A stretch of 22,930 nt of DNA from DASPKA01 sp035628335 (GCA_035628335.1 DASPKA010000092.1:1-22930); one strand, 5' to 3'; shown: positions 1-6,956, counted from the stretch's first letter. Notes: generated by a model from the letters alone, not told the origin. Numbers and translations: made by a program.

Positions 1-1
1 A

Positions 2-634
2 AGACGCATAGGTCTCGAATGGTTCTGGCGTCTGGTTACCCAGCCAAATCCTACACGTATTCGCAGGGTGTTTCAAGCAACCTTTGGGCTTATGCTCGCG
101 CTGCTTCGGTATAAAGTATTTTCTTCCCTGCCACAGCGTCGAGCAGTTGTAAGTGTTATAACCAATGAACAAGGCCAGGTTCTCTTGGGTCGGCGTAATC
201 CTCAATTTAAGTTTGCAAAGCATTTTGGTGTGATGAGGGCTTTAGAAAGTCATTGGCAGTTTCCACAGGGCGGAAAGGGGCAGAATGAAGATCTTGAATC
301 TGCCTGCCGACGCGAAGCACAGGCTGAGCTTGGACTAAAGAGTATGGAATTTGTTAAAGTATTAGAGGCACAGACCAGCTATGTGTGGAATAATGCCATT
401 CGACCTTTATGGCTCAATAAAGGATATCGGTATCGGGGACAAATATTAAACTTTGTACACTTTACAACTGCCGAAACACCTAAGCCAGATATGGACCAGT
501 TTGTTGAACTGCACTGGGTAGATGCAACTGATATTATTTCCTTAATCCACCCAAAAAAGTTGCACTTAGCTGAAATAGTACTAACATACTTACAAACGAA
601 ACATGAGAAAAAGGAAGACCAGCCTAAAATATGA
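2..634 (+). CDS. C-terminal part of a WecG/TagA-like glycosyltransferase fused to an RppH-like NUDIX hydrolase (5' partial)
   Basis: The frame is open to the left window edge, so a GTG at 68 is probably not the start. The codons before it read RRIGLEWFWRLVTQPNPTR, which resembles the GLEW-[LF]-x-R-L-x-x-x-P signature at the C-terminus of WecG/TagA/CpsF glycosyltransferases. After a hydrophobic, basic linker a NUDIX domain follows. Numbering from the GTG, WQFPQGG (63-69) is the hallmark of RppH/Ap4A-type enzymes. The NUDIX box spans 68-90 (G68, E74, R82, E83, E87, G89). It reads REAQAELGL, so one Glu of the usual EE pair is Ala, while the other metal-binding Glu residues remain. NUDIX enzymes of this type hydrolyse nucleoside-diphosphate-linked substrates such as dinucleoside polyphosphates or 5'-triphosphate RNA. 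The physical fusion is read directly; the glycosyltransferase identity rests on about 20 residues and needs the upstream sequence. Confidence 0.75.
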   Translation, partial: RRIGLEWFWRLVTQPNPTRIRRVFQATFGLMLALLRYKVFSSLPQRRAVVSVITNEQGQVLLGRRNPQFKFAKHFGVMRALESHWQFPQGGKGQNEDLESACRREAQAELGLKSMEFVKVLEAQTSYVWNNAIRPLWLNKGYRYRGQILNFVHFTTAETPKPDMDQFVELHWVDATDIISLIHPKKLHLAEIVLTYLQTKHEKKEDQPKI

Positions 635-1103
635 CGACTCAAGCAAGGTGACTAAAGTTGTGCTTGATACTAATATCCTAATAGAAGGAATAAAAGACGA
701 ATACAGTTACGAAAAGCGAGTGATTGACGAAGTGCGTCGTGGTAACTTGCGGGCTTTTGCAAATCACCAGACCTTACGTGAGAACAGACTCATTCTAAAC
801 CAGCTAATTGACAGCGACACATATAGAAATGAGATGGAGGAGTTTTTTGCTCAAGTTGAGCCAGTGGTGAACCGTAGGCAGGTACGGGTAGTTCAAGATG
901 AGGAAGATAATAAAATTCTGGAAAGCGCCGTAGAAGCAGGAGCAGCATTTTTAATTACAAACGACGCAGACCTCCTCACTTTAAAAACCTACAACGGTGT
1001 AAAAATCCTCCGTCCAGCGACCTTCTGGGCCGAATACTCGGATGATGAAAGTGGTGGTTTCTGGAATGAGTGGACGACCTACATAAATTCTCAAAGAGGC
1101 TAA
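603..1103 (+). CDS. PIN-domain ribonuclease, stand-alone
   Basis: The 166-aa protein has the acidic pattern of the PIN fold: VLDTNILI with D22, E60, D102 in EEDN, and ITNDADLL with D121/D123. The later layout resembles the PIN_3-type putative toxins (COG1569-like). PIN proteins are Mg2+-dependent RNases, often toxins of VapBC-type systems. No small antitoxin gene is adjacent, so a housekeeping or orphan role is equally possible. The start overlaps the NUDIX frame by 32 nt. There is no good SD at 603, and an in-frame GTG at 648 just before the first strand is a credible alternative. Lying directly behind an RppH-like gene, it could belong to an RNA-decay pair, but that is inference. Confidence 0.75.
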   Translation: MRKRKTSLKYDDSSKVTKVVLDTNILIEGIKDEYSYEKRVIDEVRRGNLRAFANHQTLRENRLILNQLIDSDTYRNEMEEFFAQVEPVVNRRQVRVVQDEEDNKILESAVEAGAAFLITNDADLLTLKTYNGVKILRPATFWAEYSDDESGGFWNEWTTYINSQRG

Positions 1104-1156
1104 TTGTAAGCACAACAGGTTAATAAAACCTTTATATTCCCTTGCTGTGCTTACAA
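1104..1156. repeat. Inverted repeat with nested hairpin upstream of the leader
   Basis: The arms TTGTAAGCACA (1104-1114) and TGTGCTTACAA (1146-1156) are perfect 11-bp complements. Between them AGGTT (1117-1121) and AACCT (1127-1131) form a second small hairpin. The left arm begins one base after the PIN stop codon. The right arm overlaps the proposed -35 box of the next promoter. No T-tract follows, so an operator or processing hairpin is more likely than a terminator. Confidence 0.7.
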
Positions 1157-1171
1157 TGGTGCTGCTATAAT
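1142..1171 (+). promoter_or_regulatory. Sigma-70 promoter of the leader/NERD/helicase operon
   Basis: TTGCTG (1142-1147), an 18-nt spacer and a perfect TATAAT (1166-1171). Transcription would begin near 1177-1179, giving a leader of about 160 nt before the ATG at 1342. The -35 box lies partly inside the right arm of the inverted repeat. Confidence 0.7.
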
Positions 1172-1176
1172 GAGCT

Positions 1177-1337
1177 GTCTTCCTTAGCGCTAAAGACGCG
1201 AGAGGGGAGGCTCCATTAGGGCTTTGCCCGTTGCTAGGCGGAACGAATCCGGATTTCCCGGTTCGTGTAGCCTGCCGTCGGGTAGGACTCCGACGGTGTC
1301 TAAAATAGCAGCGACGCTAGCCCCTAAAGTAGGAGGG
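1177..1337 (+). ncRNA. Structured 5' leader, candidate cis-regulatory RNA (class not recognised)
   Basis: GC-rich non-coding DNA between a promoter and an SD. Helices visible by eye: GTCTT 1177-1181 with AAGAC 1193-1197; GGGC 1219-1222 with GCCC 1226-1229; CGAA-t-CCGG 1244-1252 with CCGGTTCG 1258-1265; CCGTCGG 1275-1281 with CCGACGG 1290-1296. A closing stem is possible between TTAGGG (1216-1221) plus GCTAG (1233-1237) and the continuous strand CTAGC-CCCTAA (1317-1327), giving a multibranched junction ahead of the SD AGGAGGG (1331-1337). TTAGGG pairing excludes the GGGC/GCCC hairpin, so two states are conceivable. I compared it from memory with the c-di-AMP, SAM, Mn2+, TPP, FMN, SRP, 6S, tmRNA and RNase P consensus sequences and found no convincing match. 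Confidence 0.55.
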
Positions 1338-1341
1338 TGAA

Positions 1342-1644
1342 ATGCTTGATGTTAGAGATTGGATAGTTATGAGTTTGATACTGTTGCTTTACTTTGTGGT
1401 GTTTAGCTCACACACCCCTAGAGCATTTATTGCAGTGTTGATTGGCCAGGGGTTGGTATTGCTTCTTGCCTTTTTCTTCTCAAACCGGAAGCGTGATATT
1501 CTGGTTTCCTTTGTTGTCGCAATCCTAATAGCGATTGGAGTGATTGCAACATACCAGAGCTCTCTGAGGCTGCTAGCCTGGGGAATGGCGGGGTTTGTAT
1601 CAATACCAGTAGCAACATGGCTCGCCAGACTAGGAGAGAAATAA
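1342..1644 (+). CDS. Small three-TM membrane protein, unknown
   Basis: 100 aa. The ATG at 1342 follows the strong SD AGGAGGG. Hydrophobic stretches at about residues 8-24, 28-46 and 53-71, with a fourth partly hydrophobic segment to about 95, predict three or four membrane helices. The loops are short and basic (NRKRD near 48-52). I do not recognise the family. It is the first gene after the structured leader and lies upstream of a membrane-anchored NERD protein and a helicase-nuclease, so it may belong to the same transcript. It ends 60 nt before the NERD start, with a strong hairpin in the gap. Confidence 0.75.
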   Translation: MLDVRDWIVMSLILLLYFVVFSSHTPRAFIAVLIGQGLVLLLAFFFSNRKRDILVSFVVAILIAIGVIATYQSSLRLLAWGMAGFVSIPVATWLARLGEK

Positions 1645-1650
1645 CAAAAC

Positions 1651-1679
1651 ATAGGAAGGGGGAGTCTCCCCCTTCCTAT
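1651..1679. repeat. Perfect 14-bp inverted repeat (intercistronic hairpin)
   Basis: ATAGGAAGGGGGAG (1651-1664) and CTCCCCCTTCCTAT (1666-1679) are exact complements around a single T. The RNA hairpin would be very stable and G/C-rich at its core. No U-run follows on either strand, so it is not a classical terminator. It could act as a partial terminator, a processing or mRNA-stability element, or a block to ribosome reinitiation before the NERD gene. Confidence 0.75.
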
Positions 1680-1703
1680 AGACCAGCAAAAATTATCTTT
1701 ATT

Positions 1704-2381
1704 ATGGCTAAGTTTATAGACGAGAAGTCTACTTATTTGCGAGAGCAAATAGGTACATATAGAAAAAGAATCCTACTGCTCACTTTGCTTGCGGTTGCCT
1801 GCCTTGCAATGCTCGGAGCGGTTTTTTTGAATATTCTTGGTGTAGATACCTACCCCTTTAGCGATATTTATATATGGATAGCGGGAGCGGTTGGGTTGAT
1901 AGGGTTTTTTCCGGCCATTTATTACGCACGGGAGTCACATGTGCTTGCCCGTCGCTATAAGCGCGGGAATTTGGGTGAAGAAGCAGTGGAAAAAGTTTTA
2001 GCGGGTTTACCAGACACCTGGAGTGTATTTTCAAATGTTGTTATGCCCTTTGGAGGCAATATAGACTTTATAGTAGTTGGAAATGAAGTGGCGTTTGTGC
2101 TTGAGGTGAAGCATACCTATGGAGATATAGGGTACGATGGCGGCAGGCTTCTCGTTAACGGTAAGCGCATACCTGGCAAGGATATATTAACCCAAGCGGC
2201 GAGGCAAAAAAAATTTATAAAAGATTTTATTACAAAGAATCTGCACATTAAGCCTCGAGTAGAGTATTTGCTGGTATTTTCTAACCCGGAGTCTACTGTA
2301 CATCATTCTACCAGGTTTATTAAGAACCCTGACATTATACATATAAAAGAATTACAAAATCATATTCTTACTAATGGCTAG
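1704..2381 (+). CDS. Membrane-anchored NERD-domain nuclease-like protein
   Basis: 225 aa from the ATG at 1704. A longer frame from 1617 would overlap the upstream gene and translate through the 1651-1679 hairpin, so it is rejected. Two TM helices (about 23-45 and 55-75) are followed by a NERD (nuclease-related) domain from about residue 87. It has GNLGEEAVEKVL with E92, NIDFIVVG with D121, and VLEVKHTYGDI with E134 and K136, the spacing expected for the PD-(D/E)XK-like fold, then QAARQKKFIKDFI. NERD domains are found in bacteria and archaea, often with helicases, and are predicted to process nucleic acids. Here the domain would face the cytoplasm. The gene overlaps the UvrD-family helicase start by 8 nt, indicating translational coupling. 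No SD is visible. Confidence 0.85.
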   Translation: MAKFIDEKSTYLREQIGTYRKRILLLTLLAVACLAMLGAVFLNILGVDTYPFSDIYIWIAGAVGLIGFFPAIYYARESHVLARRYKRGNLGEEAVEKVLAGLPDTWSVFSNVVMPFGGNIDFIVVGNEVAFVLEVKHTYGDIGYDGGRLLVNGKRIPGKDILTQAARQKKFIKDFITKNLHIKPRVEYLLVFSNPESTVHHSTRFIKNPDIIHIKELQNHILTNG

Positions 2382-5277
2382 CAAACTTTTAGAAAATTTA
2401 AATGAGCAACAAGTCCAGGCGGTGACCCATGCCCAAGGCCGACTGCTCATAGTGGCTGGCGCAGGTACAGGAAAAACAACAGTTATTACCCGCAGGATTG
2501 CATACATAGTAGAACAGGGTTGGGCAAAGCCGGAAGAAATTCTTGCGTTGACCTTTACAGAAAAGGCAGCAGACGAAATGGCAGGCCGCGCAGAGCAGCT
2601 CCTACCGCTCGGTTACTACGACAACTGGATATATACCTTCCATGGTTTTTGTCAGCGGCTCTTGGGCATTTACGGACTTGATTTTGGTTTATCTTCAGAG
2701 TTTAAGGTGCTAAATGAGATTCAGCAATGGGTAACAATTAAGAAAAATTTTGAAAAGTTTGATCTGGATTATTACCGCCCCTTAGGCAATCCGGACAGGT
2801 TCATTTCAGCACTGCTAAAGCATTTTTCTAGGTGTAAGGATGAGCTTATATGGCCAGAAGAGTACGTAGCGTACACTGAGTCGCTAAAGCTGTCCGGCGG
2901 TACGGTAGACAACCCGGAGCTGGATTTAGAAATAAAAAAAGTTTCAGAAGTAGCGTCTGCATACGCGCTCTACCAAAAACTACTCTTAGAACAAGGAGCT
3001 ATGGATTTTGGTGACATGGTGTTTTACTGTGTGCGGCTTCTGGAGCAGCGGCCTAATGTCCGCAAAAGACTTCAAGATAAGTTTAAATATATATTGGTAG
3101 ATGAGTTTCAGGACACGAATCATGCTCAATTTGAACTCATACGGCTTTTGGAGAACAACAACCTGACAGTAGTAGGGGACGATGATCAGAGTATATATAA
3201 ATTTCGTGGTGCGTCGTTTTCAAATATCCAAAAGTTGCTCACCTATTACCCAAATCTCGCTCGCGTAACACTCCTAAAAAACTACCGCAGCTGTCAAAAT
3301 GTGCTCGACCTAGCGTATAATTTTATACAAGCCAACAACCCCGACAGGCTAGAGGTCAAGTTGGGTATAAACAAACGCTTGACCTCATCTGTGCCAGACT
3401 CTGTAGGTGTAATAAGCGTGCTGGAAGGGAAGGACTATACGGAAGAGCTTTCACTCGTCGTAGCAAAGATGATGGAACTTAAACTCAAGCACTCAGAAAA
3501 AAAATGGAGTGACTTTGCCGTCCTTGTTCGTTCAAATGCAGCCGCTGAAGAAGTGTTGCCATTTTTGGAGCAGGCAGGGATTCCATATACGTTTATGGCG
3601 AACAAAGGTCTTTACAAGAAGAAGATAATCTACCAGCTTATTTCTTACATTCGCCTTTTGTTGAACTTTTACGACTCTGCCTCGTTGCTTCGAGTATTAG
3701 ATATGAAGCGTTTTGCCATTGAACGGCAGGAACTGCATAAAACAACTACGTTTGCTCACAAGAAATCAATTTCTGTTTATGAAGCAATGCAACACGCAGA
3801 GCTTATGCTAGGACTTAAGCCTGAAACTCAAAAAGCTATTCAGGAAATTACCACACTACTAAAACAACACGCATCTTATACGCAAGATAAAAATGCAGTT
3901 GAAGCTTTTGTATTTATTTTAACCGAGCTTGGTATTGTAGAAGAGTTAAAGCAAAATACCATTTGGGCTTCCCGTGACCGAGAGCTGGTTGAACAGTTCT
4001 ATAAAAAAATTCAGGACTTTGAACAGCACTCCGAGGACAAAACCCTGCGTGCATTTTTAGGCTACCTTGAGCTCGAATTCGCAGCAGGTGAAGAAGGCTC
4101 GCTGGATTTTGATCCGGAGACTGGCCCGGAAACTGTGCGCGTTATGACGGTGCACGCCTCAAAAGGATTAGAGTTTGCATATGTCTTTATGCCCGGACTC
4201 ATTGACCGTCGTTTTCCCGGTTCATCTAGGCCGGAGCCTATCGATATCCCAACGCCGCTGGTAAAAGAAATTTTGCCAGAAGGGGATTTTAATTTACAGG
4301 AAGAACGCCGTTTGTTTTATGTAGCTATCACCCGAGCAAAGAGTGAATTGTACTTTTCATGGGCGCGCGATTATGGCGGCAAGATACTGCGACGTCCGTC
4401 TAAGTTTTTAGAGGAAACAGGGCTTGTACCGTCGGAGAAAGTTATTAAGTCTACCGGGAAGGTAGACTTAGGAGAAAAACCGACAGTGGAACCTTATGAA
4501 TATGTGTTTCCATTGCCAGAGTCATATTCATTTTCTGAAATCAGCGAGTTTGAAAAGTGTCCGCTGCAGTACAAGTATAGACGCTTGCTAAAAATTCCTT
4601 TGCCTGGTAGTCCATACTTGTCTTTTGGTCGTTCGGTGCACTGTACGCTTGAGCTCTTTGCGAAGCGGTGGAGAGATGCGAGCTCAGAAGAGGTCCAAGA
4701 CCTCTTTGGAGGAACAACTGCTGGAAAGCTGCCTGACTTTGGATACCTAGAAAAGCTCTATGAAGAAAATTGGATTGACGACTGGTACCATTCCAAGAAG
4801 GAAAAAGAGGAGTACAAGTCAAAAGGTAAAGCGATGCTGAAAGTTGTATATGATGACTTTGTGCAGCGCAAACCGCAGGTGCGGTCCGTGGAGCAGTATT
4901 TCGAGTTCATGCTTGGGGAGTACAAGATGGTGGGAAAAATAGACAGGGTTGATATGACAGAAAACGGACTGGTAATCCTGGATTACAAAACTGGAAAAGC
5001 AAAAGAGAAAAACGGGAAAGGTGACTTAGACCAGCTTATGGTCTATCAGATAGCGCTGGAAGAAGAAAAGCAAAAAGTCGCCGGTATGTACTACTGGTAT
5101 TTAGATGCCAACAAGCGAGTGTATGAAGAGCCGGGAACAGAGGAAGTAAAGGGTAAGCTAAAGCTCCGTATAGTTACACATATAGAAAAAATAATCTACG
5201 CCATAAAGACAGATTCCTTCGCCAAACTCCACGAAAAATCTCCTAGTCATGACTGCGAATTTAATGACTTAGAGTAA
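2374..5277 (+). CDS. UvrD/PcrA-type superfamily 1A helicase with C-terminal PD-(D/E)XK nuclease
   Basis: 967 aa. All helicase motifs are intact: AGAGTGKTT (28-36), ALTFTEKAADEM, DEFQDTN (243-249), VVGDDDQSIYKFRGA (about 266-280), KNYRS, VMTVHASKGLEF (590-601) and EERRLFYVAITRAK (about 643-656). After a linker comes an AddB/RecB-like nuclease (PDDEXK_1 type): SFSEISEFEKCPLQYKY near 719-735, G854-K-I-D-R-V-D and LDYKTG with D870 and K872, then a Q-motif-like DLDQLMVYQ. It should unwind duplex DNA 3'-5' and degrade it, like AddAB/RecBCD-type end-resection machines. The nuclease domain keeps CPLQ near its start but shows only one terminal Cys (HDCEFNDL), so the Fe-S cluster common in this group is probably absent. 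Overlap with the NERD gene suggests joint function. Confidence 0.92.
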   Translation: MASKLLENLNEQQVQAVTHAQGRLLIVAGAGTGKTTVITRRIAYIVEQGWAKPEEILALTFTEKAADEMAGRAEQLLPLGYYDNWIYTFHGFCQRLLGIYGLDFGLSSEFKVLNEIQQWVTIKKNFEKFDLDYYRPLGNPDRFISALLKHFSRCKDELIWPEEYVAYTESLKLSGGTVDNPELDLEIKKVSEVASAYALYQKLLLEQGAMDFGDMVFYCVRLLEQRPNVRKRLQDKFKYILVDEFQDTNHAQFELIRLLENNNLTVVGDDDQSIYKFRGASFSNIQKLLTYYPNLARVTLLKNYRSCQNVLDLAYNFIQANNPDRLEVKLGINKRLTSSVPDSVGVISVLEGKDYTEELSLVVAKMMELKLKHSEKKWSDFAVLVRSNAAAEEVLPFLEQAGIPYTFMANKGLYKKKIIYQLISYIRLLLNFYDSASLLRVLDMKRFAIERQELHKTTTFAHKKSISVYEAMQHAELMLGLKPETQKAIQEITTLLKQHASYTQDKNAVEAFVFILTELGIVEELKQNTIWASRDRELVEQFYKKIQDFEQHSEDKTLRAFLGYLELEFAAGEEGSLDFDPETGPETVRVMTVHASKGLEFAYVFMPGLIDRRFPGSSRPEPIDIPTPLVKEILPEGDFNLQEERRLFYVAITRAKSELYFSWARDYGGKILRRPSKFLEETGLVPSEKVIKSTGKVDLGEKPTVEPYEYVFPLPESYSFSEISEFEKCPLQYKYRRLLKIPLPGSPYLSFGRSVHCTLELFAKRWRDASSEEVQDLFGGTTAGKLPDFGYLEKLYEENWIDDWYHSKKEKEEYKSKGKAMLKVVYDDFVQRKPQVRSVEQYFEFMLGEYKMVGKIDRVDMTENGLVILDYKTGKAKEKNGKGDLDQLMVYQIALEEEKQKVAGMYYWYLDANKRVYEEPGTEEVKGKLKLRIVTHIEKIIYAIKTDSFAKLHEKSPSHDCEFNDLE

Positions 5278-5326
5278 TCAACTAGCAACCTCGATACCGT
5301 TTTTGTCTGCATGTAGTCAGGAGGGG

Positions 5327-5380
5327 ATGGTATTTTAAGATATGGGGGTTTACTATTCATGAGGTGAATGGTATTTTTTA
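5327..5380 (+). promoter_or_regulatory. Intergenic direct repeat and weak hairpin with T-run; terminator or promoter
   Basis: ATGGTATTTT occurs at 5327-5336 and again at 5368-5377. ACTATTCA (5352-5359) and TGAATGGT (5365-5372) form an 8-bp stem with one G-U pair, followed by ATTTTTTA, which resembles a weak terminator of the helicase operon. The same bases also give TTTACT (5349-5354), a 17-nt spacer and TATTTT (5372-5377), a possible promoter for the next gene. The first repeat copy follows an SD-like GGAGGGG and forms a three-codon ORF. Confidence 0.4.
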
Positions 5381-5406
5381 GAGAACGATTTTGAAAAGGA
5401 GGAAAT

Positions 5407-5922
5407 ATGGAACAAGAAGAAGCAAGAAAGATACTGGTTGATGTTGTACGGTATGGGTTTTACCGACCTATACTAGGTATGAGGCTAGTGGAGAGCCTGC
5501 TGCAGATACCGGCAGGTGGAGCGTTGGATATTGCAGAGAATGACTCTGCCGTGTACCGACTCAGACTCGCACTTAATGCATGCAAGCGACTGCAAGCGCA
5601 TCCACAGACGGACACAACGCTCTTGGTATATCTTATGGCGTGTCACCTTGAGCTAGGTCACATGGTGAGTCTTGTATTGCTCTGGTCTGGGAGTGAGCCG
5701 CTCAGGTTTGTCCATCTGCAAATGCCGCAGAGCGGCGGAATATTCAGCAGCGCATACCAGCTTCAAGAGCACTTGCAGCGATTATCCGAGCAAACATATT
5801 TGCTGGAGGGAGGAAGCGAGTTGGTCTTTGATCCCGCTAGTAGTGTTGGTAGAAGATTTTCTCTGCACAGCGTTAACAAGGATGAGCTGGGTACGTACCC
5901 AAAACTTGAAGTCCTGCAGTAG
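5407..5922 (+). CDS. Conserved-looking hypothetical protein, 171 aa
   Basis: The ATG at 5407 follows a near-perfect SD (AAAAGGAGGAAAT). No signal peptide is evident. A hydrophobic patch around residues 77-97 looks like a buried helix rather than a membrane anchor. The first 65 residues look helical (MEQEEARKILVDVVRYGFY and RLRLALNACKRL), and the C-terminal third is mixed, ending with a YPKLEVLQ tail. No catalytic motif was recognised. It is a single-gene unit between a weak hairpin/T-run and a strong terminator, not obviously coupled to the helicase operon. Function unknown. Confidence 0.7.
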   Translation: MEQEEARKILVDVVRYGFYRPILGMRLVESLLQIPAGGALDIAENDSAVYRLRLALNACKRLQAHPQTDTTLLVYLMACHLELGHMVSLVLLWSGSEPLRFVHLQMPQSGGIFSSAYQLQEHLQRLSEQTYLLEGGSELVFDPASSVGRRFSLHSVNKDELGTYPKLEVLQ

Positions 5923-5934
5923 CCAAGCAAAATG

Positions 5935-5968
5935 AAAAGCCGCCCTGATCTTCTCAGAACGGCTTTTT
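5935..5968. terminator. Bidirectional intrinsic terminator
   Basis: AAAAGCCG (5935-5942) pairs with CGGCTTTT (5960-5967), extended inside by CTGA (5945-5948) with TCAG (5954-5957). A T-run ends the plus-strand copy. On the minus strand the stem ends in CGGCTTTT followed by CATTTT. It sits between convergent genes ending at 5922 and 5972. Confidence 0.85.
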
Positions 5969-5971
5969 GAT

Positions 5972-6373
5972 TTAAGACTTTACTTCTTCTTTCCATTTTC
6001 CAGGTTGCGGATCTTTGGTCTCTGTAACTGGCGCGGGTTTATATAACGCCTGTCCAGCATACATAACACCAATTACAATGCTGACAATAACTCCCAAAAG
6101 AGAAAGAGCAATGCCTGCAAGAATACTTCCAGAGATTTCTTTCGTATTATGTTCAGCTTTATAAGCTACGTTTGCATATACCCAATGCAGAAACAAGAAA
6201 CCGTTTACGAATGCTAGAACCACGTCAGCACCCACTAGTTTCCAAATCAGGTTTTTTGCTTGCACCTCAAGCCAATGCCGAGCCTCGCTCAAGATATATC
6301 CCTGGAACCCCAGAAGCAACGCAGAAAAAATTGCCGTTGCCACCGCAAATCGAACCCAAAAAATCGTACTCAT
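5972..6373 (-). CDS. Small membrane protein, unknown
   Basis: 133 aa from the ATG at 6373 (MSTIFWVRF), chosen because AGGA lies just upstream; the open frame continues to 6484 without a supporting SD. Predicted helices lie near residues 5-26, 43-65 and 82-106, and the charged C-terminal tail (TETKDPQPGKWKEEVKS) is probably cytoplasmic. The size and spacing recall small multi-helix membrane proteins common in Patescibacteria, but no family is recognised. It is downstream of another minus-strand gene with a 97-nt gap and ends at a shared terminator. Confidence 0.7.
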   Translation of the reverse strand: MSTIFWVRFAVATAIFSALLLGFQGYILSEARHWLEVQAKNLIWKLVGADVVLAFVNGFLFLHWVYANVAYKAEHNTKEISGSILAGIALSLLGVIVSIVIGVMYAGQALYKPAPVTETKDPQPGKWKEEVKS

Positions 6374-6470
6374 GTTTCCTAAGCCATGGTACATTTTTCT
6401 ACAACATATTGTCAAAATAAGTGAAATCAAAAGCTGCATAGTCTCTTTAGGACCAAGCGGCTTTAATAAC

Positions 6471-6956
6471 CTATTTGCCCTCAACTGCCATAATGAGGAC
6501 CCAAGCTATCACGGGTGCTTGAGAGTGGTTGAGGGGGTAGTCAATGAGTATTTTTGCTACTGGCGTTATGAATCTGAGAGCGAGCCTTGTTGAAGGCTCC
6601 GTCCCGATGACTGCAAGTGCTTGTAGGGTAAGACCTGCCAATGCGTACCCAGGTGTGCCGTTTAACCAGGATTGGTCTGAAGTAAAGTACAGTGCAAATG
6701 GCAAACGCATCATGGCTACCAGCCTCAGGGTTGCCAGCTCGACCTCCGTAACTTTACTCGGCTCTGGGATTGAGACAATGACGAGATTAGTTTCCGTTAA
6801 GTGTTTAACTAAGTCCTCATTAAGCACACGGTCGTCGATCTTGCCATCTACAACGAAGGTGCTACTTATTGTTTTTTCCTTAAACGCTTGAGCAAGCAAC
6901 TCTAGCGGCGCATTCGTACCGTTTTGAGTTATAAACAAAACGTTTCGCATGAACAT
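6471..6956 (-). CDS. Hypothetical alpha/beta (Rossmann-like) protein
   Basis: 161 aa from the ATG at 6956. An alternative ATG lies two codons later at 6950. AAAGGA precedes it, and a promoter is visible at 7007-7035. The open frame upstream of this point overlaps the divergent alkA-like gene and is rejected. The N-terminal pattern MRNVLFITQNG, alternating hydrophobic strands (STFVVDG, TNLVIVSIPEP, LPFALYFTS) and intervening helices suggest a small Rossmann or flavodoxin-like fold. No nucleotide-binding motif or catalytic signature was recognised. It is probably co-transcribed with the downstream membrane protein. Function unknown. Confidence 0.65.
   Translation of the reverse strand: MFMRNVLFITQNGTNAPLELLAQAFKEKTISSTFVVDGKIDDRVLNEDLVKHLTETNLVIVSIPEPSKVTEVELATLRLVAMMRLPFALYFTSDQSWLNGTPGYALAGLTLQALAVIGTEPSTRLALRFITPVAKILIDYPLNHSQAPVIAWVLIMAVEGK

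Noticed and set aside
379..642. 87-aa minus-strand ORF opposite the NUDIX domain
   Set aside because: Shadow of a well-supported NUDIX gene; no SD and no domain.
1241..1297. tRNA or tRNA-like gene in the leader
   Set aside because: GGTTCG recalls a T-loop, but no acceptor stem, D-arm or anticodon arm can be folded around it.
1617..1703. N-terminal extension of the NERD protein to 1617
   Set aside because: It would overlap the upstream gene and translate through a 14-bp perfect hairpin into low-information sequence; the TM-NERD protein starts naturally at 1704.
6544..6891. 115-aa plus-strand ORF
   Set aside because: Antisense to the Rossmann-like gene, which has a promoter and SD; Ser/Thr/Val-rich shadow pattern.
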